Origin: Pseudomonadota bacterium
Lineage (GTDB): Bacteria > Pseudomonadota > Gammaproteobacteria > Burkholderiales > Casimicrobiaceae
Length of the DNA: 41,150 bases
Direction of reading: 5' to 3'
NCBI GenBank assembly: GCA_018241745.1
Contig: JAFEDG010000006.1
Span: forward strand, 1 to 41,150
In this document: one piece after another, positions 15,929 to 24,303 of the stretch
Layout of the letters: each line of letters starts with the position of its first letter
Position numbering within the stretch: position 1 is the stretch's first letter
Notes under the pieces: generated by a model
Seen by the model: only the letters and a program-made list of their open reading frames with translations
The model's database searches: none
What the model was told of the DNA's origin: nothing
Made by a program: the position numbers and the translations under genes

Positions 15929-16944
15929 GCGCGCCGCGCGCCCGCGTCGCGGTCGTCGGGGCGGGCGCATGGGGCACCGCGTTCGCCGCTCACCTCGCGA
16001 CCGGCGCCCGCTCGGCCCCTGCGGTCACGCTGTACGCGCGGACCGCCGCGGAAGCCGACAGCCTTGCCGCCGCGCGCACCAACGCGCGCTACCTGCCGGG
16101 CTTCGCGTTGCCGGCTGCGCTCGCATTCGGGCATGCGCTGGCCGAGGCGGCGCGTGCCGATGTCGTCGTCGTCGCGACACCCACGGCGGAACTGGTGCCG
16201 GTGGCCGACGCGCTGCTGCGTGCCGGCTGTCGCGCGCCGCTCGCGTGGCTGTGCAAGGGCTTCATCAACACGCCGGGGGGACTGCCGGCGCTTGCGCACC
16301 AGGCGCTCGCGCCGCGCTGGCCCGCTCCCGTGGGGGTCCTCTCGGGCCCGACGTTCGCAGAGGAGGTCGCGCGCGGCCTGCCCGCGGCCGCCGCGGTGGC
16401 CGCGACGGACGCGGCCTTCACCGCTGCACTCGCGGAACTCGTCCGTGGCGACCGCTTCCGCGTCTACGAGAGTGACGACCTGCCGGGCGTCGAAGCTGCC
16501 GGTGCGCTGAAGAACGTGCTGGCCATCGCGGCAGGCGCCAGCGACGCGCTGGGCTTCGGCCACAACGCGCGGGCCGCGCTGATCACGCGCGGGCTGGCGG
16601 AGAGCGGGCGGCTGGCGGAAGCGCTCGGCGGCCAGCGCGCCACGTCGATGGGCCTCGCGGGCCTGGGCGACCTGGTGCTCACCTGCACCGGCGACCTGTC
16701 CCGCAACCGACGCGTGGGCATGGCGCTGGCGGAAGGACGCGCACTCGATGCGATCCTCGCGGGTCTTGGCCACGTGGCGGAAGGCGTGTTCGCCGCGACG
16801 GCGGCGCGCACGCTGGCGGTGCATCACCGCGTCGAGCTGCCGATCTGCGACGCCGTATATCGCGTGCTGTACGAACGCGTGCCGGTGCGCGACGCGGTGG
16901 GCGAGCTGATGCGCCGCGAACCGGGCCGCGCGGATGCACGCTGA
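15925..16944 (+). CDS. gpsA: Glycerol-3-phosphate dehydrogenase [NAD(P)+], apparent CTG start
   Basis: Makes sn-glycerol-3-phosphate from dihydroxyacetone phosphate for phospholipid synthesis. The Rossmann loop VAVVGAGAWGTAFA is at the N-terminus, then CKGF, VGVLSGPTFAEEVARGLP, AAGALKNVLAIAAGASDALGFGHNARAALITRGL with the catalytic Lys, and GLAGLGDLVLTCTGDLSRNRRVG. No ATG, GTG or TTG lies in frame between the Rossmann motif and far upstream. The only candidate at the right place is a CTG overlapping the previous stop (CTGA), giving 339 residues, the usual GpsA length. AGG lies ten bases before it as a weak ribosome-binding site. A sequencing error is the alternative. Confidence 0.9.
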   Translation: MSAPRARVAVVGAGAWGTAFAAHLATGARSAPAVTLYARTAAEADSLAAARTNARYLPGFALPAALAFGHALAEAARADVVVVATPTAELVPVADALLRAGCRAPLAWLCKGFINTPGGLPALAHQALAPRWPAPVGVLSGPTFAEEVARGLPAAAAVAATDAAFTAALAELVRGDRFRVYESDDLPGVEAAGALKNVLAIAAGASDALGFGHNARAALITRGLAESGRLAEALGGQRATSMGLAGLGDLVLTCTGDLSRNRRVGMALAEGRALDAILAGLGHVAEGVFAATAARTLAVHHRVELPICDAVYRVLYERVPVRDAVGELMRREPGRADAR

Positions 16945-16962
16945 CGGCCCGGTCGCGCCCGG

Positions 16963-17493
16963 TCAGCGCTCTGCGACGATGACTGCTCCGGCGTCGTGCG
17001 TGGCGACGGCTGCGGGCTCGACGACCGCGCCGGCGTAGCCGTGCTGGCGCCATGCCGTGTAGACGGCGACGGCGACCGCGTTGGACAGATTGAGGCTGCG
17101 CGACGTCGCGAGCATCGGGATCCGCAGCCGCGCATCCTCCGCGAACGCCGCGAGCACGGCCTCCGGCAGGCCCGACGACTCGGCCCCGAACACCAGCACG
17201 TCGTCGACGCCGAATGCGACGTCGTCCGGCGTCCGCGTGGCGCGGGTGGTGAACGCGTGCCACCTGCGCTCGGGACCATCACCCAGCGCGCTGCGGCACT
17301 GCGCGAAATCGGCGTGGACGCGGACGCGTGCGTATTCGTGATAGTCGAGGCCCGCGCGCTTAAGCTCGCGGTCGTCCATCCGGAACCCCAGCGGCTCGAC
17401 GAGGTGCAGCTCGGCGCCGGTGTTGGCGGTGAGCCGGATCACGTTGCCGGTATTGGGCGGGATCTCCGGGTGCACGAGGACGACGGCGAGCAT
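16963..17493 (-). CDS. trmL: tRNA (cytidine/uridine-34 2'-O) methyltransferase TrmL
   Basis: A 176-residue SPOUT-class enzyme that methylates the wobble nucleotide of leucine tRNAs. The motifs are VVLVHPEIPPNTGNVIRLTANTG at the N-terminus, VLVFGAESSGLP in the middle, and IPMLATSRSLNLSNAVAVAVY forming the knot and the SAM site. It is about 20 residues longer than E. coli TrmL because of an Ala/Val-rich tail. It converges with gpsA with only 18 bases between stops, and no terminator is seen there. Confidence 0.93.
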   Translation of the reverse strand: MLAVVLVHPEIPPNTGNVIRLTANTGAELHLVEPLGFRMDDRELKRAGLDYHEYARVRVHADFAQCRSALGDGPERRWHAFTTRATRTPDDVAFGVDDVLVFGAESSGLPEAVLAAFAEDARLRIPMLATSRSLNLSNAVAVAVYTAWRQHGYAGAVVEPAAVATHDAGAVIVAER

Positions 17494-17531
17494 CCTGCGA
17501 GTGTAGCCCGGCGCGTGGCGTGGACGCCCCG

Positions 17532-18230
17532 TCACGGCGTGCGTGCCGCGACCCACACGTCGACCGAGAGTGCGCCGGCGGCGAGCAGCGCACCGGTGGC
17601 CGCCGCGAGCGTGGCGCCGCTCGTCATCACGTCGTCGACGAGCGCGAGGCGGCGCCCCGCCACCGGGCCGGCGCAGGCGAATGCGCCGGCGACATTGGCG
17701 CCGCGCGCGGCAAGCGGCAGCGAGGCCTGGGGCGGGCTCGCCCGCGTGCGGACCAGCACCGCGCGACAGTCGAGCCCGAGCGCCAGCGCCGCCGCCCGCG
17801 CCAGCGCATGCGCCTGGTTGTAGCCGCGCTCGCGCATCCGCGCGGCGGCGAGCGGGACGGGGACGACGAGATCCACCTGGGGCGCCCCGGCTGCGACAAC
17901 GGCGTCGGCGACGAGCGCGCCGAGGTACGCCCCGAGCGCGACCTGGCCGCCGTACTTCAGCGCCTGCACGAGCTCGTCGGCCGGGAACGCATAGCGCAGC
18001 GCCGCGGTCGCGCGGCGCCACGGCGGCGGATGCGCGGCGCACTGCGCGCACCGCGCGGGCGGACGCGCCGGCAGTGCGCAGCCGGGGCACGGGTCGGCGA
18101 GCCGTGGCAGCGTGGCCGTGCAGGCCGCGCAGACCAGCGCCCGCCCCGCGGGCGCCGCACACAGCACGCAGGCCTGGGGCAGCGCGGATGCAACGGCGCT
18201 GTAAAGTTTTTGGGCCAAAAAATTTGACAA
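17532..18230 (-). CDS. comF: ComF-family phosphoribosyltransferase-like protein
   Basis: The N-terminal zinc motif, two CxxC pairs (ACVLC and VCAAC) plus further Cys pairs, is followed by a type I PRTase domain: YGGQVALGAYLGALVAD, VDLVVPVPLAAARMRERGYNQAHALAR, and the PRPP loop LALVDDVMTSGATLAAAT. ComF/GntX proteins act in DNA uptake or gluconate use; the role here is unknown. The start is uncertain. The frame is open to an ATG at 18290, but the codons there are AT-rich and overlap the bio control region, so a TTG at 18230 (232 residues, Cys about 20 residues in) is preferred. Confidence 0.8.
   Translation of the reverse strand: MSNFLAQKLYSAVASALPQACVLCAAPAGRALVCAACTATLPRLADPCPGCALPARPPARCAQCAAHPPPWRRATAALRYAFPADELVQALKYGGQVALGAYLGALVADAVVAAGAPQVDLVVPVPLAAARMRERGYNQAHALARAAALALGLDCRAVLVRTRASPPQASLPLAARGANVAGAFACAGPVAGRRLALVDDVMTSGATLAAATGALLAAGALSVDVWVAARTP
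18199..18230. promoter_or_regulatory. Candidate BirA box / biotin operator
   Basis: CTGTAAAGT (18199-18207) and ATTTGACAA (18222-18230) flank a 14-base spacer. From memory, the BirA box is TTGTAAACC-N14/15-GGTTTACAA, so each half has six of nine matches and the spacing fits. The centre holds a further dyad, TTTTTGG-G-CCAAAAA. The island is very AT-rich for this genome. It lies 80 bases before bioB, where a biotin repressor would be expected to act, and contains TTGACA at 18224-18229. Confidence 0.5.
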
Positions 18231-18310
18231 GTTGCGGCGCGGAAATCGACACTCGACGGCGTTTTCACGAGCGTAGGGCGCGCCGCGCACGGCCGCACTA
18301 AGACCGACGG

Positions 18311-19360
18311 ATGACCGACCGCACCGACCTGCCCCCCCGTTCCACAGCCTCCTGCGGCGCCGATGCCGTCATCGCGCCGCCGCGCCCCCGCCGCGAGGCG
18401 GCGGACGGGGACGCGGCGGCGCGCTGGCCGCTTGCCGCCATCGAGGCGCTGTTCGAGCTGCCGTTCGCGGACCTCATGTACCGTGCACAGGCGACGCACC
18501 GCGAGCACCACCCGGCCAATGCCGTGCAACTGTCGACGCTGCTGTCGATCAAGACCGGCGGCTGCCCCGAGGACTGCGCGTACTGCCCGCAATCGGCGCG
18601 CTACACGACGGGTGTCGCCAACGAGCCGCTGCTCGACGTCGCCGCGGTGACCGCGGCGGCGAGCGCGGCGCGCGACGCCGGGGCGACGCGCTTCTGCATG
18701 GGCGCCGCATGGCGCAGCGTCAAGGATCGCGACCTCGAGCCGGTGCTGGAGCTCGTAGCGGCGGTGAAGGCGATGGGCCTTACGACCTGCTGCACGCTCG
18801 GCATGCTGAAGGACGGGCAGGCCGAGAAGCTCAAGGCCGCCGGCCTCGATTTCTACAACCACAATCTCGACACCGCGCCGGACTTCTACGGCGACATCGT
18901 CACGACGCGCGACTACGACGACCGGCTCGCGACGCTCGCCCGCGTGCGCGACGCCGGGCTGTCGGTGTGCTGCGGAGGCATCGTCGGCATGGGCGAGTCG
19001 CGGCGCCAGCGCGCGGGGCTCATCGGCCAGCTTGCGAACATGGACCCGTATCCCGAGTCCGTGCCGATCAACCACCTCGTGCAGGTCGAAGGCACGCCGC
19101 TCGCCACGCGGCTCGACGGCGAGCCTGCGCTGGACCCGCTCGAGTTCGTGCGCACGATCGCCGTCGCGCGGATCACGATGCCGCGCGCGATGGTGCGGCT
19201 GTCGGCAGGGCGCCGCGAGCTCGGGGAGGCGGTGCAGGCGCTGTGCTTCCTGGCCGGCGCCAATTCGATCTTCTACGGCGATCGGCTGCTGACCACCGGC
19301 AACCCCGACGTCGAGGCGGACCGCGCGCTGTTCGCGAAGCTCGGCCTCGCGGCCGCCTGA
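18311..19360 (+). CDS. bioB: Biotin synthase
   Basis: A 349-residue radical-SAM enzyme that inserts sulfur into dethiobiotin, the last step of biotin synthesis. The [4Fe-4S] motif is C85PEDC89AYC92 after LLSIKTGGC; the second cluster is ligated through residues such as those in [21 protein letters not shown] and [13 protein letters not shown]. The first 40 residues are a Pro/Arg/Ala-rich extension, about 32 longer than in E. coli BioB (first Cys at 53 there). It may therefore start later, but no better start is seen. First gene of the bio operon, preceded by a BirA-box-like dyad. Confidence 0.96.
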   Translation: MTDRTDLPPRSTASCGADAVIAPPRPRREAADGDAAARWPLAAIEALFELPFADLMYRAQATHREHHPANAVQLSTLLSIKTGGCPEDCAYCPQSARYTTGVANEPLLDVAAVTAAASAARDAGATRFCMGAAWRSVKDRDLEPVLELVAAVKAMGLTTCCTLGMLKDGQAEKLKAAGLDFYNHNLDTAPDFYGDIVTTRDYDDRLATLARVRDAGLSVCCGGIVGMGESRRQRAGLIGQLANMDPYPESVPINHLVQVEGTPLATRLDGEPALDPLEFVRTIAVARITMPRAMVRLSAGRRELGEAVQALCFLAGANSIFYGDRLLTTGNPDVEADRALFAKLGLAAA

Positions 19361-19368
19361 CGCACGGC

Positions 19369-20556
19369 GTGTCCGTCGTCGCGGACCTCGACGCCCGGCT
19401 CGCCGCGCGGCGCGCCGGTCCGCTCGTGCGGCGCCGCGCGACGCTCGCAACGCCGCAGGGCGTGCACGTCGTCGTCGACGGCGAAGCGCTGGTCTCGTTC
19501 GCGAGCAACGACTACCTGGGGCTGGCAGCGGACCCGCGGCTCGTCGCGGCCGCGTCCGCCGCGGCGCACGCGTGGGGCACCGGCGCAGGCGCCTCGCACC
19601 TGCTGTCGGGACACCAGTCGCCGCACGCCGGGCTCGAGCGCGCACTGGCGACGTTCTGCCCGCCCTGCGCAGGTGCTGCGGCGGTGACGTTCGCCACCGG
19701 CTATCTCGCGAACCTGGGCATCCTCTGCGCGCTGGGCGACCGCGACACCGTGGTGTTCGCGGACCGCTTCAACCACGCCTGCCTCAACGATGGCGCGCTG
19801 CTGGCGCGCGCACGGCTCGTCCGCTACGCGCACAACGATGCGGACGCGCTGGCGGCGCGACTGGCGTCGACGCCGGCGCGCACGCGGATCATCGCCACCG
19901 ACGCGGTGTTCAGCATGGATGGCGACGAAGCGCCGCTCGCCGCATTGCTCGCGCTCGCCGACGAATACGATGCGTGGCTCGTCGTCGACGACGCGCACGG
20001 CATCGGCGTGCTGGGTGACGGCCGCGGCAGCGTCGCCGCGGCCGGGCTCGCGTCGCCCCGCATCGTGTCGATGGTCACGTTCGGCAAGGCGCTCGGCGCT
20101 GCCGGCGCCGGTGTCGTCGCGCATCCTTCGGTGATCGACGCGATCGTCCAGTTCGCGCGACCTTACATCTACACGACGGCGGCGCCGGCGATGCTCGCCG
20201 CGACCGTCGCGGCGAGCCTGGACATCGTGCGCGACGACGCTCCGCGCCGCGCGCGGCTCGCCGCCAACATCGCGCGGTTCCGCTCGGCTGTGGGCTGCCT
20301 GCCAGGGTCGCCGCTTGCGCTCGGCGCGTCGCGGACCGCGATCCAGCCGCTCGTCGTCGGCGACAGCGACGCGGCGCTCGCACTGTCGCGCTCGCTGCGC
20401 GAGCGCGGTTTCTACGTGCCCGCGATCCGGCCGCCGACCGTGCCGTCCGGCACCGCGCGGCTGCGCGTATCGCTGTCCGCCGCGCATGCGGACGCCGACA
20501 TCGACGGCCTCGCCGCTGCGCTGGCCGCGTCGATCGCCGCGGAACGTGCCGCGTGA
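19369..20556 (+). CDS. bioF: 8-amino-7-oxononanoate synthase
   Basis: A 395-residue PLP enzyme that condenses pimeloyl-ACP/CoA with alanine. Family features are LVSFASNDYLGLAADPR, GTGAGASHLLSGHQSPHAGLE, AVFSMDGDEAPL, VVDDAHGIGVLGDGRGS, and the PLP Lys in VTFGKALGAAGAGV. It starts at a GTG eight bases after the bioB stop; no ATG is available there. It overlaps bioH by four bases (GTGA), so the order bioB-F-H-C-D is translationally coupled. Confidence 0.95.
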   Translation: MSVVADLDARLAARRAGPLVRRRATLATPQGVHVVVDGEALVSFASNDYLGLAADPRLVAAASAAAHAWGTGAGASHLLSGHQSPHAGLERALATFCPPCAGAAAVTFATGYLANLGILCALGDRDTVVFADRFNHACLNDGALLARARLVRYAHNDADALAARLASTPARTRIIATDAVFSMDGDEAPLAALLALADEYDAWLVVDDAHGIGVLGDGRGSVAAAGLASPRIVSMVTFGKALGAAGAGVVAHPSVIDAIVQFARPYIYTTAAPAMLAATVAASLDIVRDDAPRRARLAANIARFRSAVGCLPGSPLALGASRTAIQPLVVGDSDAALALSRSLRERGFYVPAIRPPTVPSGTARLRVSLSAAHADADIDGLAAALAASIAAERAA

Positions 20557-21341
20557 CACTGCACGTCGAGACCGTCGGTGCGGGTCCGCCCCTGGTGCTG
20601 CTCCATGGCTGGGGCCTGCACGCCGGCTTCTTCGCCCCCGCGCTCGGCCGCCTGGCGCGGGCATCGTGCGTGATGGCCGTCGACCTGCCGGGCCACGGGG
20701 CAAGCCCGCCCCTGTCGCCCTACACGCTCGACGCGATCGTCGAGGCGCTGGACGCAACGCTGGCCGCCGTCGACGAACCGGTGACGCTGCTGGGATGGTC
20801 GTTCGGCGGCCTCGTGGCGCTGCGTTACGCCGCGCGGATGCCGGCGCGCGTGGCGCGACTGGTGCTCGCCTGCACGACGCCGCGCTTCACGCGCGCGCCC
20901 GACTGGCCGCAAGGGGTCGACGCCGAAGTCGTCCGCCGTTTCGGCGACGAGCTCACGCTCGCCTACGACGCGACGGTCAAGCGCTTCCTGACGCTGCAGA
21001 TGATGGGCGCGCCGGAGCCGCGTCCCACCCTTGCCGCGATGCGCGCGCAGCTCGCGATCCGCAGGGCACCGGACCCGGTCGCGCTGCGCGGCGCGCTGGA
21101 CATCCTGCTCGCCACGGACATCCGCGCGCAGGTGCCGGGGCTCACGCAACCGGCGCTCGTCGTGACCGGCGGCCGTGACGCGCTGACGCCGCCCGCCGCA
21201 GGCGCGTGGCTTGCGGCGACGCTGCCGCATGCGACGCTGTGCGCGATCGAGGATGCGGCGCACGTCCCGTTCCTGTCGCACCCGGCCGCGTTCGATGCGG
21301 CGCTCACCGCGTTCCTGGCAGCGCACGCCGATGGTCGCTGA
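20553..21341 (+). CDS. bioH: Pimeloyl-ACP methyl ester esterase BioH
   Basis: A 262-residue alpha/beta hydrolase that removes the methyl group from pimeloyl-ACP methyl ester, ending the BioC-started pathway. The nucleophile is Ser83 in LLGWSFGGLVAL (E. coli Ser82). The acid is in VVTGGRDALTPP and the His is in EDAAHVPFLSHP. The oxyanion-hole HGWGLHAG motif is at about residue 18. It starts at a GTG overlapping the bioF stop and runs 11 bases into bioC. Confidence 0.93.
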   Translation: MTLHVETVGAGPPLVLLHGWGLHAGFFAPALGRLARASCVMAVDLPGHGASPPLSPYTLDAIVEALDATLAAVDEPVTLLGWSFGGLVALRYAARMPARVARLVLACTTPRFTRAPDWPQGVDAEVVRRFGDELTLAYDATVKRFLTLQMMGAPEPRPTLAAMRAQLAIRRAPDPVALRGALDILLATDIRAQVPGLTQPALVVTGGRDALTPPAAGAWLAATLPHATLCAIEDAAHVPFLSHPAAFDAALTAFLAAHADGR

Positions 21342-22227
21342 CCGCGCGGACGGCGGCACGCTCGACGCGCGCGCCGTGCGCCGGGCGTTCGGCCGCGCGG
21401 CAGCGACGTACGACGACGCTGCGGTGCTCCAGCGCGAGGTCGGCTCGCGACTCCTTGCGCGGCTCGACTACGTCAGGCTCGCGCCGCAGGCGGTGCTCGA
21501 TGCCGGGTGCGGCACCGGCGTGATGACGCGTGCATTGGCCGCGCGCTACCCCGAGGCGACGGTCACGGGCATCGACTTCGCGCCGCCGATGGTGGCCGCG
21601 GCCAACGCGGCCAACGCGCCGCGGACGCGCGGCCTCGCACGGCTGTGGACGAAGCCGCCGGCGACACCGCAGTACGCGTGCGCGGACGTGCGCGCGCTGC
21701 CGTTCGCCGCCGGCCGGTTCCAGCTCGTCGCGAGCAACTTCGTGCTGCAGTGGGTCGACGACCTGCCCGCCGCGCTGGCCGAGTGCAACCGCGTGCTTGC
21801 GCCCGGCGGCCTGCTCGCGTTCACGACACTCGGGCCCGACACGCTGCACGAACTGCGCGCGGCCGCCGGCGATGCGCGCCCTCGCGTCAGCCGCTTCGTC
21901 GACATGCACGATGTCGGCGACATGCTCGTCGGCGCCGGCTTCGCCGACCCTGTCGTCGACATGAGCCGGATCACGCTCACGTACGCGACGCCGCGCGACC
22001 TGCTGCGCGAACTGAAGGCGCTGGGCGCCACGCACGCGGCCACCGGTCGCGCGCGCGGCCTGCTCGGCCGCGCCGCGTATCGCCGGCTCGAGGCGGGACT
22101 CGAGGCGGCGCGCCGCGACGGCCGCGTGCCGGCGACGTACGAGGTGATCCAGGCGCAGGCGTGGAAAGTGCCGCCGCGGATTGCATCCGACGGCCGCGCG
22201 ATCGTCGAGTTCAGGCCGCGGGGCTGA
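21331..22227 (+). CDS. bioC: Malonyl-ACP O-methyltransferase BioC
   Basis: A 298-residue SAM-dependent methyltransferase that caps malonyl-ACP so that fatty-acid enzymes can build pimeloyl-ACP. The motifs are AVRRAFGRAAATYDDAAVLQRE at the start (typical for BioC), VLDAGCGTGVMTRAL for SAM binding, GIDFAPPM, and NFVLQWVDDLPAALAECNRVLAPGGLLAFTT. The ATG lies within the end of bioH (11-base overlap). Presence of both bioC and bioH shows the E. coli-type pimelate route. Confidence 0.93.
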   Translation: MVADRADGGTLDARAVRRAFGRAAATYDDAAVLQREVGSRLLARLDYVRLAPQAVLDAGCGTGVMTRALAARYPEATVTGIDFAPPMVAAANAANAPRTRGLARLWTKPPATPQYACADVRALPFAAGRFQLVASNFVLQWVDDLPAALAECNRVLAPGGLLAFTTLGPDTLHELRAAAGDARPRVSRFVDMHDVGDMLVGAGFADPVVDMSRITLTYATPRDLLRELKALGATHAATGRARGLLGRAAYRRLEAGLEAARRDGRVPATYEVIQAQAWKVPPRIASDGRAIVEFRPRG

Positions 22228-22231
22228 CGGC

Positions 22232-22909
22232 GTGAGCGGCGGCGTGTTCGTCACCGGGACCGACACCGGCTGCGGCAAAACCGCCGTCACGGTCCTGCTC
22301 GCGCGGGCGCTCGCCGCCGCCGGCCGGCGCGTCGCGACGATGAAGCCGGTCGCCGCGGGCATCGCCGACGGCGCGACGCTGAACGACGACGTCGCCGCGC
22401 TGCGGGCGGCGGCGAACGTCGCGGCCGCGCTCGCCGACGTCAACCCGTATGCGTTCCGCGAGGCGATCGCCCCGCACGTGGCGGCGCGCCTCGCCGGCCA
22501 TACGCTCGACCTCGACGTGATGGCGGCCGCGCACGCGCGGCTCGCCGCCCGTGCGGAGGTCGTGCTGGTGGAGGGTGCCGGCGGGGCACGTGTGCCGCTG
22601 GGCGGCGGCGCGGACATGCTGGATGTCGCGTCGCGGCTCGGCCTGCCGGTGCTCGTCGTCGTCGGCGTACGCCTCGGCGCGATCAATCACGCGCTGCTGA
22701 CGCTGGATGCCGTGCGCGCGCGCGGCCTGCGGCTCGCGGGATGGGTGGCCAACCGCGTCGACCCGGCGATGCCCTTCGCCGACGACACGGTCGCGGCGAT
22801 CGCGGGATACGCTGGCGTGCCACCCATCGCGGACGTGCCGTTCGGCGCTTCCGCGCTCGCGTTGTCCCCAGCGTGGGAAGCGGCGCTCGGGCTCGCGCAG
22901 ACTTCGTAA
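22232..22909 (+). CDS. bioD: Dethiobiotin synthetase
   Basis: A 225-residue ATP-dependent carboxylase forming the ureido ring of dethiobiotin. The P-loop is GTDTGCGKTAVTV at residues 8-20; MKPVAAG, VEGAGGARVPLGG and VVVVGVRLGAINHALLT are family segments. It starts at a GTG four bases after the bioC stop. bioA, needed to make the diamino intermediate, is not in the window and must be elsewhere. It is the last gene of the bio operon; the coxB gene begins 220 bases later. Confidence 0.95.
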   Translation: MSGGVFVTGTDTGCGKTAVTVLLARALAAAGRRVATMKPVAAGIADGATLNDDVAALRAAANVAAALADVNPYAFREAIAPHVAARLAGHTLDLDVMAAAHARLAARAEVVLVEGAGGARVPLGGGADMLDVASRLGLPVLVVVGVRLGAINHALLTLDAVRARGLRLAGWVANRVDPAMPFADDTVAAIAGYAGVPPIADVPFGASALALSPAWEAALGLAQTS

Positions 22910-23033
22910 CAAAACAGCGCGCGCGTGGCGATTTCTGCCACACGACGGCGCCAGTGCACGTTTGCGCGCCCGGACCCTGCGGGCGGAAGGGTCATTCCGT
23001 GTTAAGATTTTGCGGCTTTGCAGCACGTTCGGT

Positions 23034-23052
23034 ACCGCGGACGGGCCGCGGT
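23034..23052. other. GC-rich stem-loop in the cox leader region
   Basis: ACCGCGG and CCGCGGT form a perfect 7-bp stem with a five-base loop, about 78 bases before coxB. There is no T-tract, so it is not an intrinsic terminator; a role as a leader structure is only a guess. A weak TAAGAT (23003-23008) upstream might be the operon's -10. Confidence 0.3.
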
Positions 23053-23129
23053 CCGTGCCTTGGTGCGCGTACCGGGCCGCGGGGTGGGAAACCCGCCGCA
23101 AGGCTCCGTGAAAATTGCACGAGGACAGC

Positions 23130-24269
23130 ATGATTCGCATTCGCAGGGGGATCGGGGCGCTGGGACGCAAGGTCCTGACGGGCGCCGCACTGTGCGCCAC
23201 GTCCGCCGCCGCCTGGGCCGACAGGCCGTGGAACTTCCAGACGCCGGTCACGCCGATCGCGCAGCAGCAGTACGACCTGCACCTGTACATCTTCTGGATC
23301 TGCGTGGTCATCTTCGTCGGCGTGTTCGGCGTGATGTTCTACTCGCTGTTCAAGCACCGCCGGTCGGTGGGCCACCAGGCCGCGCAGTTCCACGAGAACA
23401 CCGTCGTCGAGGTGGTGTGGACGGTCATCCCGTTCCTGATCCTGCTGTTCATCGCGTATCCGGCGACCAAGACCATCCTCGCGCTGAAGGACACGACGGC
23501 GCCGGACATGACGGTCAAGGTCACCGGCTACCAGTGGAAGTGGAACTACGAATACCTGGGCGAAGGCGTCAGCTACTACTCCGAGCTCGCGACGCCGCTC
23601 GCGCAGATCATGGGCCAGGCGCCGAAGGACGAGCACTACCTGCTCGAGGTGGACCATCCGCTCGTCGTGCCGGTCAACGCCAAGGTCCGCGTGCTGCTCA
23701 CCGCGGGTGACGTGATCCACTCGTGGTGGGTGCCTGCGTTCGGCGTCAAGCAGGATGCGATCCCCGGCTTCGTGCGCGACACGTGGTTCAAGGCGGAGAA
23801 GGTCGGCATCTACCGTGGCCAGTGCGCCGAGCTGTGCGGCAAGGAGCACGGCTTCATGCCCGTCGTCGTCGAGGTGAAGTCGAAGGAAGACTACGACAAG
23901 TGGATGGGCGAGCAGAAGAAGCTGGCTGCGGCCGCCGCCGACGATCCGAACAAGGTCTGGGACCAGGCAGCGCTCGTCGCGCGCGGCGAGAAGGTGTTCA
24001 ACGCCAACTGCGCGGCCTGCCACCAGGCAGCCGGCACCGGCAACCCGGCAGCCAAGATCCCCGCACTCGTCGGCGACCCCGTCGTGATGGGGCCGCCGAA
24101 CGACCAGATCCACGTCGTGCTGAACGGCCGCAACGCGATGCCGTCGTGGAAGTCGCTGTCGGACACCGACCTCGCGGCGGTCATCACCTATACGCGCAAC
24201 GCCTGGGGCAACAAGGCGTCCGCAGGACTCGTGCAGCCGGCGCAGGTGCTGGCCGAGCGCGGCAAGTAA
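23130..24269 (+). CDS. coxB: Cytochrome c oxidase subunit II with fused cytochrome c domain
   Basis: A 379-residue CoxB. A signal peptide ends at AWA-D (about residue 33). Two membrane segments follow ([21 protein letters not shown] and [23 protein letters not shown]). The CuA site is GQC232AELC236GKEHGFM with an upstream His in [11 protein letters not shown]-terminal cytochrome c domain has CAACH at 294-298 and a distal Met in NAMPSW. Such fusions are usual in Betaproteobacteria. The ATG follows GAGGA at good spacing; a TTG 15 bases upstream is an alternative. First gene of the coxB-coxA-small-ctaG-coxC operon. Confidence 0.96.
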   Translation: MIRIRRGIGALGRKVLTGAALCATSAAAWADRPWNFQTPVTPIAQQQYDLHLYIFWICVVIFVGVFGVMFYSLFKHRRSVGHQAAQFHENTVVEVVWTVIPFLILLFIAYPATKTILALKDTTAPDMTVKVTGYQWKWNYEYLGEGVSYYSELATPLAQIMGQAPKDEHYLLEVDHPLVVPVNAKVRVLLTAGDVIHSWWVPAFGVKQDAIPGFVRDTWFKAEKVGIYRGQCAELCGKEHGFMPVVVEVKSKEDYDKWMGEQKKLAAAAADDPNKVWDQAALVARGEKVFNANCAACHQAAGTGNPAAKIPALVGDPVVMGPPNDQIHVVLNGRNAMPSWKSLSDTDLAAVITYTRNAWGNKASAGLVQPAQVLAERGK

Positions 24270-24303
24270 CGTCGGGCCTACCGGACCCACTGGAGCGACC
24301 ACG

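Noticed and set aside
16945..16962. Possible bidirectional terminator between gpsA and trmL
   Set aside because: The 18-base gap is GC-rich, forms no convincing stem and has no T-run.
18231..18290. ComF N-terminal extension to the ATG at 18290
   Set aside because: It would leave 20 bases for the bioB control region, has AT-rich codons unlike the rest of the gene, and lengthens the protein beyond the usual ComF start relative to its first Cys.
22925..22941. GTGGC-GATTTCT-GCCAC hairpin after bioD as a terminator
   Set aside because: The stem is only five base pairs and there is no following T-tract.
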